Positions 22,401-35,941 of a stretch of DNA of 64,000 bases are shown here, piece by piece. This DNA comes from Mangifera indica. Its lineage: Eukaryota; Streptophyta; Magnoliopsida; Sapindales; Anacardiaceae. The notes under the pieces are model-generated. The model was not told the origin of the DNA and searched no databases. It was given only the letters and a program-made list of their open reading frames with translations. Numbering within the stretch: the first letter of the stretch is position 1; every line of letters begins with the position of its first letter. The position numbers and the translations under genes are program-made. The stretch covers positions 10,732,449 through 10,796,448 of the forward strand of contig NC_058149.1 of the NCBI RefSeq assembly GCF_011075055.1. The letters are read 5' to 3'.

Positions 22401-24057
22401 AAGAAACAGAAATATGAGAAAATTAGTGAAAAGAAAGTTTCTACTTCCATAGAGGTAAGCTATATCTAAAACTTCTGATGCATGTTTACTTTCTTTTTCC
22501 AGGTTATAGAAACCGTAACTGGAGATACTTTGCTTTTCCAGGCCTTGTGTCGGGGCTATCCAACAGAATTTGCTTCATACTTCCATTATTGTCGTTCACT
22601 GCGATTTGATGATAAGCCAGATTATGCTTATCTTAAAAGAATTTTCCGAGACCTGTTCATTCGTGAAGGTTTTAGTTACTTCCAATTGCTGAGAGATTGG
22701 TTGACTAAGACAAAATTTTATGATCTTTTTGTCTATTGATTTTTGACACAGGCTTCCAATTTGATTATGTATTTGACTGGACCATTTTGAAGTATCAGCA
22801 ATCACAGTTGGCTACACCACCAGCTCGTGCCCTTGTAAGTTAGTATCCGATGTGTTTTTGGTCTTTAAATGTTGTATGGATTTGTTAAACATTTGGTTTC
22901 TGTCAGGTCCCTGGTGCTGGAACCAGTTCTGCAACACCACCTGTTATAGCCAGTGCTGACAGACAAACAGGTAGTTTCTTCATCTCATTTGTTAGAATGG
23001 TGTAAAATTTTTGTATTGTTGGAGAACTTTTTATCACGTTTATGGTTAAAAGTTTTTCATTGCTTTTTCTCTTTCTTTGTGGTCATTATTGACATCTTTT
23101 TCTTTTCCTCTGTTCTATCCAAACTTAATTTTTATTGTTTTAGCTTCTCTGTTAGTCGTCCCTTTCTTCCCCCTCTTTTTTCTGTCTTGAAATATGCTTT
23201 TGTTCATTGTGGCTACTTATCTTTGTCGCAGGTGGGGAGGATGGCCGACCAGCTGGTTTGTCTTCAATGGAGTCCTCACGGCGGAGAGTGATGTCAGGAC
23301 CCATTGTAAATTCTGGAAATTTTTCAAGGCAGAAGAGTCCAGTTGTAAATGAATCTGGAAATGGTAAAGATGCAATGGTAAGTGGTTTGTTTTTATGTTT
23401 TGTTATGCATGTTTATTCAGGTGCCCTTGTTACTTAATCATGTCAATGTCCTTTACGCGCATAATTTCAGACTCTGAGGAATTTTTTTGATCTTGGGATC
23501 GGAAAACATCTTATAGATTCTGAATACTTGCTTCAGCCTTCCTCGCCCACAGATAGGAGTTAAATGGAACTCTAGAATAGGAACGTGGTTATTTAGTGTT
23601 AGCCTAACTGAAATGTTTGTGGTTATCATCTTTTCTTACATGTCCACCTTTACTTGTCATATTTGAGGTTTTGAAATTTAGTTTCACATAAATGCCAATG
23701 CCTTGATTTAATCTTTTGCTTCTGGAATTTAACCTGCCTAATGCTTGGAGCATGCAGTTATCAAGCTCCAATTTTATGGGACGATCAAGTGGATCCTCTA
23801 GGCGAGCTGCTGCTGTTTCTAGCAGTCGGGATGCGTTTGCTGGAAGTGAGGCTGATCATCAACGCTCTCATGCTACTGAGCGAAGCCCTGGAGCAGTGCA
23901 CAGAATTTCAAGTGCACAAAGAATTTCTCCTGTTGGATCTTCAGATCCAAAGCGCACATCATCAGGGAGAAATACGAGTCACATTAAAAGTTATGAAAGT
24001 ACCCTCAAGGGCATTGAGGGCTTGCATTTTGATGGTGATGAGAGGGTTCATTATTAG
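19492..24057 (+). CDS. Casein kinase I (CKL family), 477 aa
   Basis: Fourteen exons join in phase: 19492-19567, 19661-19701, 20626-20695, 20827-20975, 21068-21163, 21255-21325, 22039-22100, 22224-22287, 22370-22454, 22542-22668, 22752-22834, 22907-22970, 23232-23377 and 23758-24057. The protein starts [20 protein letters not shown]. The glycine loop is residues 16-21, the ATP lysine K38 (VAIKL), catalytic D128 (HRDLKPDN) and magnesium-binding D149 (DFGLAKKY). CK1-specific sequence [20 protein letters not shown] follows, and the domain ends near [11 protein letters not shown]. The C-terminal tail is serine-rich and basic (residues about 300-477), as in plant CKL proteins, where it directs location and regulation. 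CK1 kinases phosphorylate primed or acidic serine/threonine sites. All key residues are present and the length is usual for plant CKLs. Confidence 0.96.
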
Positions 24058-24998
24058 ATGTTCACTACTGTGCATTGTAAATCATGAATTGGTTGATATG
24101 ATATCAAACTTGCTGTAAAGTGTAGGTTATTCTGGTGGAGTACTAAGTAAGGGAAATCTGGGCTCGTAATTGCACAGGCTAAGGGGAAGTTTATGATTTG
24201 GAAAAGAAATTTCAAATGCTGATTTTTAATGGCACAGAATTGAGTAAAGGTCTTTGTCCATAAAGCTTGGTGTATTTTCACGGCTACTCCCTTTTTGGTT
24301 CTTCATTTTAAGCTTTGATTTTTATGTCCGAAACTCACAAGTTTATAACTTGTTGGCCCTGTAACTCAATCTGGAGGGAATTTGAGCCCTTTCAAGTCTA
24401 CGTAATATATGTGACAAGATGCAGTGATCATCCTCCTGAATCTCCATATCATCCTCATCTCAAGAAACTGTAGCTCTAGAAGAACTCTACAAGAAGTACA
24501 AGATGCAGAAAAATACAATCTCATATATGTGAAAACTGATTCCCTGAACCAGGTAGTTCAGGTGACCTAATTTTCTTTGTTTCAGTTGCAGTGATCATTG
24601 AACGTAACTATAGAAAGTAAGCCGAAAATAAGAAAACCCCATAAAAGAAGCCCTGATCATAAAGAAAGAAGATGACTAGAGACATAAAAATTTAAGGCTT
24701 TGACAATGCTGAACTGAAACCAACAGGCACTAATTCAGTTAAGCAATATTTAATAAGCTCCTACTCAAAGCAATTCAAGCTTGATAATGTTTGGAGAATG
24801 GTAAGTGGAATCTATAAATCTCTAAATATACAAAGGAAAATAAGGTCGTTCTTATTGAATTCATCAACAGAGCCAATAACCAATTCATAGAAATCAAGCT
24901 AATAATCCTAACTTATTCAGAGATTATATATAACATAGCACAAATATAACAACAAAACATATATATAAAAAAAAAAAAGAAAGAAAGGAAGAAATCAA

Positions 24999-25376
24999 TC
25001 ACCACCAACCATTGATAACGGTAGAACACCTGTCCTTAATCCACCGAAAACTCTTCTTGAAAGACCCTTTAACTCTGCCTTCAACAGTGTAAACCTTATA
25101 GCTCGCAACTCGCTTCTTCCTCTGCAACTCAGGATCATCAAAACTCCAACTTCTTGAAGAAGACCCATTTGTTGACTTCCCTTTCTTGAACTTGGCATCA
25201 CTGTTTTGGGGTTGTTGAGTTTGTGGAGGTGCTGGCACTGAAGAAGCATAACTTGCACTAGAACATCTGAGATCTTGCATTCCATTACCATTGAAGACGG
25301 GTCCTGCTGTTGACTCATAGTAATTGCATATCTGCATTCTTCCATCACCGCATGATTTGGATCGGAAATCTTCCAT
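24999..25376 (-). CDS. DUF3511 domain protein, 125 aa
   Basis: Single-exon gene. The start is the ATG at 25376 (MEDFRSKSCGDGRMQICNYY). The frame stays open 18 codons upstream but contains no other ATG. The C-terminal 50 residues match DUF3511: WSFDDPELQRKKRVASYK, VYTVEG, then VKGSFKKSFRWIKDR, ending in GWW. The middle is serine/proline/glutamine-rich and probably disordered. DUF3511 proteins are small, plant-specific and basic at the C-terminus; their biochemical role is not established. The gene is convergent with CK1, whose stop codon lies 941 bp away. The last base of the stop is at 24999. Confidence 0.9.
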   Translation of the reverse strand: MEDFRSKSCGDGRMQICNYYESTAGPVFNGNGMQDLRCSSASYASSVPAPPQTQQPQNSDAKFKKGKSTNGSSSRSWSFDDPELQRKKRVASYKVYTVEGRVKGSFKKSFRWIKDRCSTVINGWW

Positions 25377-25430
25377 GGTGATTTTAAAACAGGAACAAAA
25401 TGTGGATTTTGAGCTCTCACTTCTATACAA

Positions 25431-27747
25431 AAAGCTAAGTTTTTTAGTAAAAAAATTTTGCCTTTTTCTCCATAGAATTCTGGTTCGTTCGGTGGAGTCA
25501 GTGTTTCGGTGCTTTGTGTTTGCGGGAATTCAGCAGTTTATTATCCTTTTTTAAACTAAATAAATAAATAATGAAGCGAGCTGTTCAACGTTCGCGTGCG
25601 ATTCGTTGACTAAAATTATTTGTATGGAGCGTCGGTGGTGGGAATTTTGCCTAAAGTAATGATATTTTTGTGTCTAATATAAAATTCCACGACAAAGACA
25701 CACTTGTCTATATGAAGGAAAAAATAAGGGTTGAGAGTGAAAGAAAAAAGAGGTTTTTATTTTTTGTATTTTTGTTAATTTAATGTTTTATAATAATTTG
25801 AAAAAATAAAATAATAATTTTACTTTCTAATATTATTGTTTCATCAATATATTTAATTTTGAGTAAAAAAAATTATTTATGTTTTATTTTGGGTGAAAAA
25901 GTATTACTCATGTTTGCTAGGGTTGAAAAATGTTCTAAAGTTTGGGTGGAAAAGTGTGATGCACTCTATCGAGTTGGTTTTCTACAACCAATCTTCTCGA
26001 CGATATAATTTTATATAAAGTTATATTTAAACTTTCAAATGACATCCTTTTATTTGTAAATGTATATATTTATATGTCTGTCTGGATAAATATCCATAGA
26101 TTGATGTAACTGTAATGCAAGTATCAATATGTAATTTTATTATGAAAACCCTATGAGCACATATGATGAACAATTTGAAAATATTATAACTTTAGTATTA
26201 TCCTAACCAATGTTATAGATAATATAATAAAATTATCATAATGTTAAATGACTTTATCGAAAGATAGTTATAAATCTCATATGTTGAGGTTGTTGGTACT
26301 ATTCTAGTATAACATATGAGTGATGTTGATTGTATGTTCACCAGAGTGAACTATCAAGAGGATTTTACATGAATAGTAATCATTGTGTTTGTGGAATTGA
26401 TCATTTAATGGGTGGTGGTGTTTGCGATCTTTAGATTTGAGATCACCGAAACGTTTCATGCATTAATTGGCTTAGTTTGACACTAGTCTAACGTTGTTTT
26501 TTTTTTGGAGAGCTATAAATACAGTGGTAGTTGATTATGTCGAGAAGTGTAAAAAAATTGTAATGGATCAACAAAAGATTCATTATTTTCATATTGATTA
26601 TGACAATGTACTAAAAATTTATAATTATAGTGGGAATAAGTTGGTGCTTGATTCAATATTAACTTAGTCGTTGCTAGAATAATCAAACATTTATAGTAAA
26701 AATAAACTGAGATAGATGCTATTTCTATACTTCAATCTTGACAATAACTAAGTTAATGAAAAAATTTAAATGCACGATCACTATACTGTTGAAAGGTTAA
26801 CATCAATCTTTCACTAATTCTTTATTGATTAGATAACCATGATATCTTATTAAAAATTACTCATAGTTTGTAAATTCATCACGTTTACATATGAGAGTAA
26901 ATATCTCAACGTTTGGTTAAAAATTATAGTATAATGAGAATTGGTTGGTGTCCAATCAAATATTACCTCGATCACTACTAAAATAACCAAACATTTATAA
27001 CAAAACTAATACTACTTCTATGTCTCCGTATTAATAAAATATCGATTAATAAAAATTTGAATGCGCAACCAACATTACTATTAAAAATAAACATCAGTCT
27101 TCTATTAATTTCCCTATAGTAAATAAATTATTAATTAATTATAGAGCAATCACAAATATATTTACTATAATATGATAGAAACCTATCATTTTAAAGGATG
27201 TGGATTTATTACATATAAACAAAATCACACCCAAACACCAAGATATAGAACTTTATTAATGAGTAGATATGGAGCTAATTATATCATAATGAATGTCTTA
27301 ATCATTGTAAAACCTGAGCTTTTAAGATAAATATATTATGAACTAAACGAATATAATCCAATAGTTTAAGGGTTGAAATGTGATTCATTGAAAGATGGAT
27401 TAGAATCCCGAGTACAAAAAAGGTGAATCACATTGGTTCCGAAAGCGGTGAATTTAGATCTTTGAAAACAATTAAACATGAATTTACAATAACGGAGAAA
27501 TAAAATCAATTAATGAGAAAACCATGAATTTACTAAAAACTAAACCTTAACTGGACCTCCACTACTGTGGAGACACTAAATTTTATTTTGAAAATTGTTT
27601 TGTAATACGCCAGCTTCACTCAAAGAGGTCGTGATGAAATGTCTCCAAATCTTATTCACAGCACATTGAACGTAGTTAGCCCGCATAACAGCAGAAAACA
27701 TCTATCGTCGTTTTCATTTGGAGCAATCTCATCCGTTGGAAGTTTAT
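25431..27747. other. Spacer with a diverged tandem repeat; no gene seen
   Basis: No convincing exon was found. At about 26630-26835 and 26933-27130 two blocks share the same order of motifs: GTTGGTG(C/T), ATCAAATATTA, CTA(G/A)AATAA(T/C)CAAACA, TTTATA, then AATAAACATCA-like sequence and TCACTAATT/TCTATTAATT. They form an old direct duplication about 300 bp apart. The part after about 27560 is probably 3' flank of DGAT1. Confidence 0.45.
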
Positions 27748-30700
27748 TCAATTTTCCCCACGATTCATCAAGTCATGGTAGTACAGAAGCACACACATGG
27801 GTTGACCAAAAATGCAGAAAATGAACCAGAAGATCATATTTCCAACCTGCCAAATGGAAAAAAAAAAAAAAATCAAACTAGTATGGAGTTCATCTTTTTC
27901 TTATTTATATCCTATTTCCGGAACCTTTCTCAAATCAACCACTGCGCATGCCAACCACTTCTGTTTTCTAACCCACCAAACAAAACCAAAAAGAGGAAAG
28001 GAAAGATTTATATAGTTTTTTCATTTAAATTTTCTCCTGAACCCAACATATTAGTGAAAAAGTAGCTAACAAGAACATTGTCTTATCCTTTTTTTTTTTT
28101 TTTGGTAATTAGGGAATCCCATCTAGTTTGATCAGATGGATAAATCTTGAGATACAATAATTAAACTTACAATCACTGCATCAGATAAATCAAGGTTTTT
28201 CAAACATAATAGAGATCAAAACCAGATCTTCTCCCTAAAAATTTTAATACTCGATCAGTTTTATTAACCCCTAGGTGACATTATCTTATCTTACACTAAG
28301 CCCCGTAGCCATAATGTTAAAATAAACTGACATAAATGCCAAAGTCTATCCACACTTTTAACAAAATAACTCTCCCGTGAAACTTGACTATACAAATTAC
28401 AATAATGCTGAGTGGAAACTAAAGGCAGGCAAAATGATAAAGCCAAAACGAAGCTTGAAAGAATAGCATTAAAAATCAAAACATACCATAGTATTGCCGA
28501 ACCTCGCTTGCAAAAAATTAGTGATCAACACCAAAGGAACCTGATTCAAATGATCACAATGATGAAAAATTAATCACTAATCTAAACATTAACATCAATT
28601 CTCAACTTAGCTCTTAACTAATTAAATGTTTTTTTTTTTCCCAATTTTAGGGCAAGGGAGGACAATAGAGAAGTCCAGTTTAATTACAGCACAAAGTAAT
28701 TTTTAAACAAAGATTCGCCATCCTAGTAATGAAAAGATGTTTAAGCATTCTTACCTGAAACATAATGCCAACAAAAGCCCACAACTTGAAAATGTGGCAA
28801 GGAACAGCAATGCACAACTGTTGACAGAGATATTATCATGAATTCAGTATATAAGGCAAATAAAATCAATACATAGTGTACTTCGAGACACACAACAAGA
28901 TGCAATGATAGCTTCTGAGATGGCACTAGTATATCACTACTACAATTAATTAGATTTATTTAACTTGCTTGATTGATTTAGAAAATCTGTTCTTTGATAG
29001 TATCTATCAATAAAGTAAGGAATCACTCAATTTCAATTTCCTGGATCATAAAATCACAATCCATCAGTAAATGCAAATCAATTTCTTCTGATCAGATATC
29101 AATTCATATAATTTCTATATTAGTCAAACTTCACTTTAGTAAATTTGTTTTATAAGTTCATTGAAGAAGTTTTATTTGTTAAATAAATTCCGATTTATTC
29201 ATTCTTTTTATTTATTTTGCTGCTTCTGGGAAGAAGATAAAAATTCAGCAATGATTTTGATACTAAAAGAAGAAGATGGACAAATGGAAAATACAGATTG
29301 CCTTCACAATGTTGCATCAGCAATTCTGGGGCTGGTGGCTGACGTTATGGTTTGTATGAAGTTTGTGTACAACAGCATATTGTTATCCACAAATATGACC
29401 GTGACAGAGACAATAATAATGTTAAAAAAAAAGTTGAAAACACAAGTTTTCATCTCTTCTACAGGTATAAGAGAACTGGATCACAAATTAAAGAAATAAA
29501 AAATGGCACAAAACAAAGACAGAAAGCGGCCTACCTCATGGAATACAGCCGAAACTAAGAAGGCGATGACAATGGCAACACCCTGATTAAGGAAAACAAA
29601 AACAAATGAACCAAAAATTTTTTTAGTGACTACCACAGAGTCTCAATTGTTGAGCTTGATCCTTTACATAAATAAAGCATAAATAAATAATGTTCATCTG
29701 TTATCCTGGAGCTGTCCTAACTTACAGTATCACAGTTCCAGTTCTATGTTTTTTCGTAGCATGGTGTTATTCCCAGAGTCACAAACTGAAAAAAAAAAAA
29801 AAAGAGTAGCTGCACTGACAAAGGTGCAAAAAAGATAGATTACCTTAGGAATACCGTGTCGTATTGAGGGAAAATAGATATGCCGAACCATCCATTTATG
29901 AACAGGCTGTCACCAACAATTCCGTCAAATAAAACAATTAGCATTAAGGACATAGAAGTTGAAAAAAATTAAAATCAGATAAACTTAAACATGAACCAAA
30001 AAAACACAAGAAAACTATAAGAACTCTTCCATATAGTGACTTGAATATAGTATTGGCAATTGTAAAGTTAGTGATTTTCTCATGCTTTTATTAATAAATT
30101 CTCACCAAAACAAACAATCATCTTCCCAATGGGATTATAATGAACTAGACACAAGGAAACAAAAGCATAACTCACTAGACAATGATTTGAATATAGTATT
30201 GGCAATCGTAAAGTCTTGATTTTCTCATGCTTTTATTAATAAATTCTCACCAAAACAGACAATGATCTTCCCCAAAAGGATAGAGATGAATTTGACACAA
30301 GGAAACAAAAGCATAAGTCACTAGACAGCAGCATGGGCAAAAATGTTCAACATGTTATAAAATAAACTACAGCAAGCTAAGGCAAACAGGCCTCAAGAAG
30401 TGAGAGGAAGAAATTTCATGACAATATGGCAGTTAAAATTTCATTTTACATTAACTACTATATATTTAAAATGGCAAGGACAATAACATATAGTATCTAA
30501 GCATAAGAGGAAAAGAAACAATGTATTGAAATATTTTCAAAGTTCATCCCATCCACAACATTGGTAACTAGTAAAAGAAAATTAACAATACATCAAATGC
30601 AATGAATTACATCATATTTCTTGATTAAAAGAACTGCAAGTTTGAGCAAAGATTCGTACCATATTCCACATTCTCCAGTACTGTTGACAGCCGCAAAACA

Positions 30701-33700
30701 AGGAAAGTGCATACAGAACAGACAGATTTCCTCAGATCAATGCAGCAGAGATTTATCAGAATAAAAAAGTGAGGACAACATATTTGAAGATATACCTCTT
30801 CAACAGTTTTTGCATTCCACCAATCTTTATAGAATTCACGATCACCAAAGCGAAGCAGTTCAGCAAGTATATTTAGCCTATATCAAGAGAACCATATATA
30901 AGAGAGATCTGCCACTGAAAAAATTAACATTATATTACGTGGGGAAGTATAAAGATTTGCTATAATTGATGGATGCTGTAGTTAACATCCAGCTAAAGGA
31001 CCAAACGCGTGTGTGTGTGAGAGTTTGATGCATACAGTACTGTACTAAGAAGCAGCATTTAACAAAGTAACCATAAGTTAGGATGAACCAAATGTATCTG
31101 GGCAATTTGAATGATTACATTAATCATTAAAAAAAAAAAGACTGAATTTGAATGTGCATGGTTTATAAAATTACAAAAAAAAAAAAAAAAACTTGGCAAG
31201 TCCTCAAAAATATCTAGAAATAGAAAGAAGAGATACAGTGCTCTGTTAATCAGGGAAAGAAGACACACCAGAGGTGAAAGAAGCAGTAGAACATGCAGAG
31301 CCACACATATAGAATAGGAATTGAAAGCTTCAAAACTCTCTCAATGGCATATAAGAAATTCCCTTTCAAAGGGTGTTGAGAATTCTGCACTATGGGATTT
31401 ATATACTGCAAAATTAATATCAATGAAGCTATGTCAGAATCGTTGTGCTTCCACGCCAACCCCACTTCAAGAGCAAATAAAAGAGGAAAAGGTAAGACTG
31501 GCTCTTAATCATCAATCAGTTACTACTTACCTGTTCTATTATGAACCCCATAACTCCTGTAAATATTATTAACTTGATAGATTGACGAACTACCCAACCC
31601 TTCCGTATGCTTGCTGTACGCGGATAACATGGCTACAATGATAACCAGTGAAAATAAGAGACAACAACCAGATCATGATACAATAAAGTGAAGAATCCAA
31701 TCATTAACCAAACATTAAAACCATGCTACTTGATCCAAACTATTACATTAACATGTAGATAAATTTCCAGAAAAAACCCAAAAATTAGAAGTAAAAAGTA
31801 TATCATGAAGCTACTGTCACAAAAAAATACATCCCTATAATGACATTCACTTACTGATTACATGCATTTAAACTATGTAGCACAAACATAACACAACAAA
31901 TTAGAAACCAGTCTTCCAAAATAGAAGTACAGTAGGCATTAAATATATTTAAAATAACACAAGCAAAAAATGCAGTAATATTTCTCAAACGGTTATTTCA
32001 TCAAAAAGCATCAAGGTCACACACATAAAAAGAAAATATCATCACTGGAATTTCTAATAAATTGAGTCTAATGTGCTCTAAAAGAAAGCCTAAAAGTATC
32101 TGGAGTAGATAGCTCCACAAACCGATCATAATCCCACCTCTAGAAAATCACAATAAACTCAAAGAGGTACAAAACCATGATAAAACATTACTTCTAACAT
32201 ACTTTTATTAAAATATAGTACAATATTTCACTAATTTTGGATTTCTCTTTAAAATAAAAAGCACCCAGAACATAAACATTTTTTTAGTAATATGTTTATC
32301 AACAAGACCAGACAGTGGCAAACACAAACCAGCTCAGAACGCAATTCTGAATGTATATAACACAGCTCAAAAGTAATTATGTCTACAGTTATAAATAATG
32401 GTCGCCACACAATTTCTCAAGTCCAATTGAACAACTAACCTGTAAATATACCAAACCTAACTATTATGCATAACTTACGATAAAGTTTCTACTTATCAGA
32501 TGTAATTTTGAAAGCTACAAATTCAAAAGGACAACGAATATCACAAAAGGGATATTAACAAAAAGAATCAAGCTTGAGAAAACATGATTGGAATTTTAAA
32601 TATGAAGCAGATTAAAGTTCCTCAGTTTATTTGTGCAAGAAAATTGTTTTTACCTGGTAACATAAAGTGGGGGCGACCATGAAGTAAGCCAAACTCTTGA
32701 AGCTAACATCATATGAACAATCCACATTTGGATAAGCAGACAAGTCATCCACCTAACATGACAACAACACCTTATTGAATAAGTAAACACCAAAAATTTA
32801 CTGACGATCAAGTGATTGTTGTAGGAGTCGAAACATCTATCTAATTATGAAGTTTGAGAGGAAGAGAGAGGTCTATTGTTTTCTTCTGATGAAAGAAATT
32901 CCAAGATATTACTTAAGAGGTGAAAAGTAAAAAAAAAACAAATTTTATCACCATGCATCAATTTGCTTGCATTTATCAATTCCCAATGTATTACAAGCAA
33001 ATACAAAGCACATGAATTCCTTTCCAGACACAAAATTACAGCAAAGAAACCCAATAACAGTTGTTAAAATTAGAAACAGTCATTTAACCTTGCCATCAGT
33101 TGTCCATGAAAATAATAAATTTATAGTTGCAGTAGTTATCAGTAAACATTTTTTACAAAAGGCCACCCTACCTTATCAACTGACTTGGTGAGTGATCTCA
33201 TGTCATAGTTAGTATGAGCATAAGATACAAGCTTTAACCACACGATGCAAGCAAAGAGCATCAATGTGACACCAAAGAGAAAAGCAGAATCACACCTGCA
33301 TAATTCAGAGCCAGTGAACTCATCAAGAATTTTCACAGTCATCCCTTTTAATCTATAGAAGCCAAGGAAAATGCTTTGGAAGAAATTAATTTTTGGATCA
33401 CTTTATACAACTTAAACTTTTTATCAAAACCTTTCATGTTTCTGATTCACAAAAAGAATTCCTCTTTTTGTTAATAACTATACAATAATCAGGACCAATC
33501 ACCCAATTATAAATCATGGTTGATCCAAGATCTTGGCAATCGTGACTCTCCTAAAGCCTCCAATACTAGTAAAAGATTCTTTTAGTGTCAATGTTATATT
33601 CAAAGTTAATGCAACATAGCTAGTTCTTCTGATTATTTATTACACTTACTAAATAGTAATACAGGATTTAAGGTATGGTGAAATAAACAGTTACATGATG

Positions 33701-34841
33701 ATAATAGAACTCACCTAAGGATCACAAAAACTGGATATAAAACTGCAGCTGTACTAATGATTACATGAAGAGAAACAACAACCTGTAACATTAAAATTTG
33801 AACTTAATCACCAAATTTAACAACAAGCGTATCTCCTTATTCTCTTGGTAAACATTCTATCTCTATTATAAATAAAAGCACACCAGCTAATCAGATGGTA
33901 TATTCAAATCAATCGAAAATTAACTCAGCAACAGTTGTTCTCAATCACTTACAGGTTCAGATAAACACTTCTGCTGTGCTAACTTCTCAACTATAAATGC
34001 AGCAAACGGGAAAACTGGGAGAGTAAGACTGCAAAAGAAAACCAAATTTCACAATGCACACTCAATTCATGTTAAAGCAAAAAGAACTATACCATAAAAA
34101 AAGAAAATAAAATTTTACCTAAAACAATTGATTCATTAGCAAAGGGAATGGGGCAAAGAAGTTAATAAAGAAACATTACCAACACATAAATAGGGGCCAA
34201 TCGCTCAAGGATTTTGAACTAAACCAAAAACCAGTCCTAATCAACCAGCCATACTGCAACAGTTGTAAAAACAATAATAAGCTAAACAAAATTAAAAAAC
34301 TTCAAATAAAATTGCTTTAGTTAAAATTATAGAGCACAAACCTTCATTAAATTTTCGATGATAAGTCGGCTGTTAACCGCAACAAGCACCACTATACATA
34401 GGTTGAATAGACCTGCATGGCTCTGCTATAGTATGATAAACTAATAAATTATACATACGTCAAATAACCGCATATACTAAACAAAATAGAAAAATTAGAG
34501 ATACGAAAAATTACCTGCTTGAAAATTGCATCGGAGCTAAGAGGACTCTCCTTGATTCTGCGATGCGCCGGAACGGAAGGCCGACAAGTGAATCGTATAT
34601 CGTGTCCTCTATGATTCTCGCCGTTTGTCGTCGCGAAATTCGCCGAGTGCATCGGACCTTCAACGGCCGCGGCGTCAACATTGGTGGTATTATCCAGTTC
34701 GGCGGCGTTTGAATCGGAGGTGGCTCGAACTGCGGCGGCGCCAGACCTCTTCCGCAAAGAAAAGTTAAGATCGGAATCTGTGCTTGTGGTGGTGGTGGAG
34801 GCGGCTCCGCCTATACTATCAAGCGAGTCAGAAATCGCCAT
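27748..34841 (-). CDS. DGAT1: Diacylglycerol O-acyltransferase 1, 505 aa
   Basis: Sixteen exons on the minus strand: 34841-34515, 34422-34342, 34253-34180, 34028-33953, 33782-33715, 33295-33172, 32752-32654, 31632-31531, 31405-31269, 30877-30796, 30680-30660, 29906-29844, 29582-29535, 28817-28755, 28540-28487 and 27846-27748. All phases agree, and the structure parallels the 16-exon plant DGAT1. The enzyme makes triacylglycerol from diacylglycerol and acyl-CoA in the ER membrane (MBOAT family). Residues 1-105 are hydrophilic and variable, followed by [25 protein letters not shown] signatures present are FYKDWWN (378-384) and the active-site histidine in AVFHELCIAVP (H433). Multiple hydrophobic segments are present. 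The last exon ends HDLMNRGEN, slightly shorter than usual. Exon 8 has TASIRKGW where I recall TACIRKGW. Confidence 0.97.
30041..30328. repeat. Tandem duplication (146 bp x 2) in a DGAT1 intron
   Basis: Two adjacent copies start TTGAATATAGTATTGGCAA at 30041 and 30187. Both run through TTTTCTCATGCTTTTATTA, AATAAATTCTCACCAAAACA, and end with ACACAAGGAAACAAAAGCAT plus AACTCACTAGACA / AAGTCACTAGACA. They differ at only a few positions, so the duplication is fairly recent. It lies inside the 753-bp intron between DGAT1 exons 11 and 12 (29907-30659) and does not touch splice sites. Confidence 0.9.
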
Positions 34842-35211
34842 TGAAAAATAGTAATGGTAAATGCGAATATTAATATTATGAAAATTGGATGGCAGAAAGG
34901 AAAGGTTTCTAGATAGAAAATCGAAAAGCGGACCACAATTTTAATTTTAACAAGTTACTTTGTCGACGCCACTTTTCCAGCATTTATCAGTATTTATAGA
35001 CACACACAGCACACGCAGACGAAGGCACTGACCACAACCGGAAAGGAAATTGAGTTTTTAAAAACAAGTAAATCATAACAAAAAAAACCGACCACAGGCC
35101 ATACTGGCCCATATTGTGATTCGTACAATCATGGCCGTTCTAGGATCCTCCATTTCGTTTCAATATCTTTCCAGGAAGTACACTTGGTGTCTTCCACGCT
35201 TTGTACGCAAT

Positions 35212-35941
35212 GACAAGAACTTATTCCCACCCTAGGTTTAACCCATTCTCAATATACACCCGTGAGGTTTTAAAAATCCAAACATTCACCAATAAATTGT
35301 TAAACTTAACCAAAATTATTAATAATAAGGGGTAAAATTATTATTTTATTACTAATTCCTAAAAACTTATATCTTTTTTTTGTTTTTAGTTTAAAAAACT
35401 AATATTTTTCTTTCAATAATTAAATTTTGAAAAATTCACTTTTCTCCTAAGGTTTTTTTCTTCTTTCTCTGATAATCAAAAGTCGTTTCTACTATCAGTC
35501 GACCTTCCCTCTATTTTCCCCTTCCATTGTCAGCCTTTCCGCCATTGCAATTTTGTTGGATGAAGATGGTTTATCTTCATCCAATAAAGAGACGAAGATA
35601 AATCATTGTTTTCGTCTCTTTATCGAATAAAAATGAATAATTATTGTCAGATGAAATTGTAGTAGTGGGAAGGTCAACGGCAGGAGAAGAAGATGGTGGA
35701 AAAGTAGACCAACGACAGAAATAAAAGATGGTGAGAAAGTTGATCGACGATGAGAACGGCTTCCACTTGCTAGAGAAATAAAAAAAATCTTGAAAGAAAA
35801 AAATGGTTTTTCAAAACTTAATCCATAATTAATGATGTTAGTTAAATTTAACGATTCATAAATAAATATTTAAGTTTTTCAAATTCTGTAAACAGTATTT
35901 GAGAATATGGTAAATCTTGAGTGGGAATAAATCTTTTGGCC
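35212..35941. mobile_element. Diverged foldback element
   Basis: The right end reads GAGTGGGAATAAATCTTTTGG followed by CC, the inverse of the family's GGCCAAAAGATTTATTCCCAC start. The left end GACAAGAACTTATTCCCACC is a decayed version. Inner arms pair, for instance TAATAATAAGGGGTAAAATTA against TTAATCC/ATTAATGATG-type sequence. The core holds a GATGAAGAT...ATCTTCATC palindrome (35559-35581) and purine/pyrimidine mirror blocks similar to other copies. No target duplication was recognised. It lies 370 bp upstream of the DGAT1 start codon. Confidence 0.5.

Noticed and set aside
24995..25420. 141-codon frame overlapping DUF3511 in another register
   Set aside because: Shadow frame of the DUF3511 gene, with no family resemblance.
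25377..25430. N-terminal extension of the DUF3511 protein
   Set aside because: It would start at TTG. The first ATG at 25376 matches the expected protein.
28291..28479. 62-codon minus-strand frame with hydrophobic residues
   Set aside because: It lies within the last DGAT1 intron (27847-28486) and does not match DGAT1. The true last exon was found at 27748-27846.
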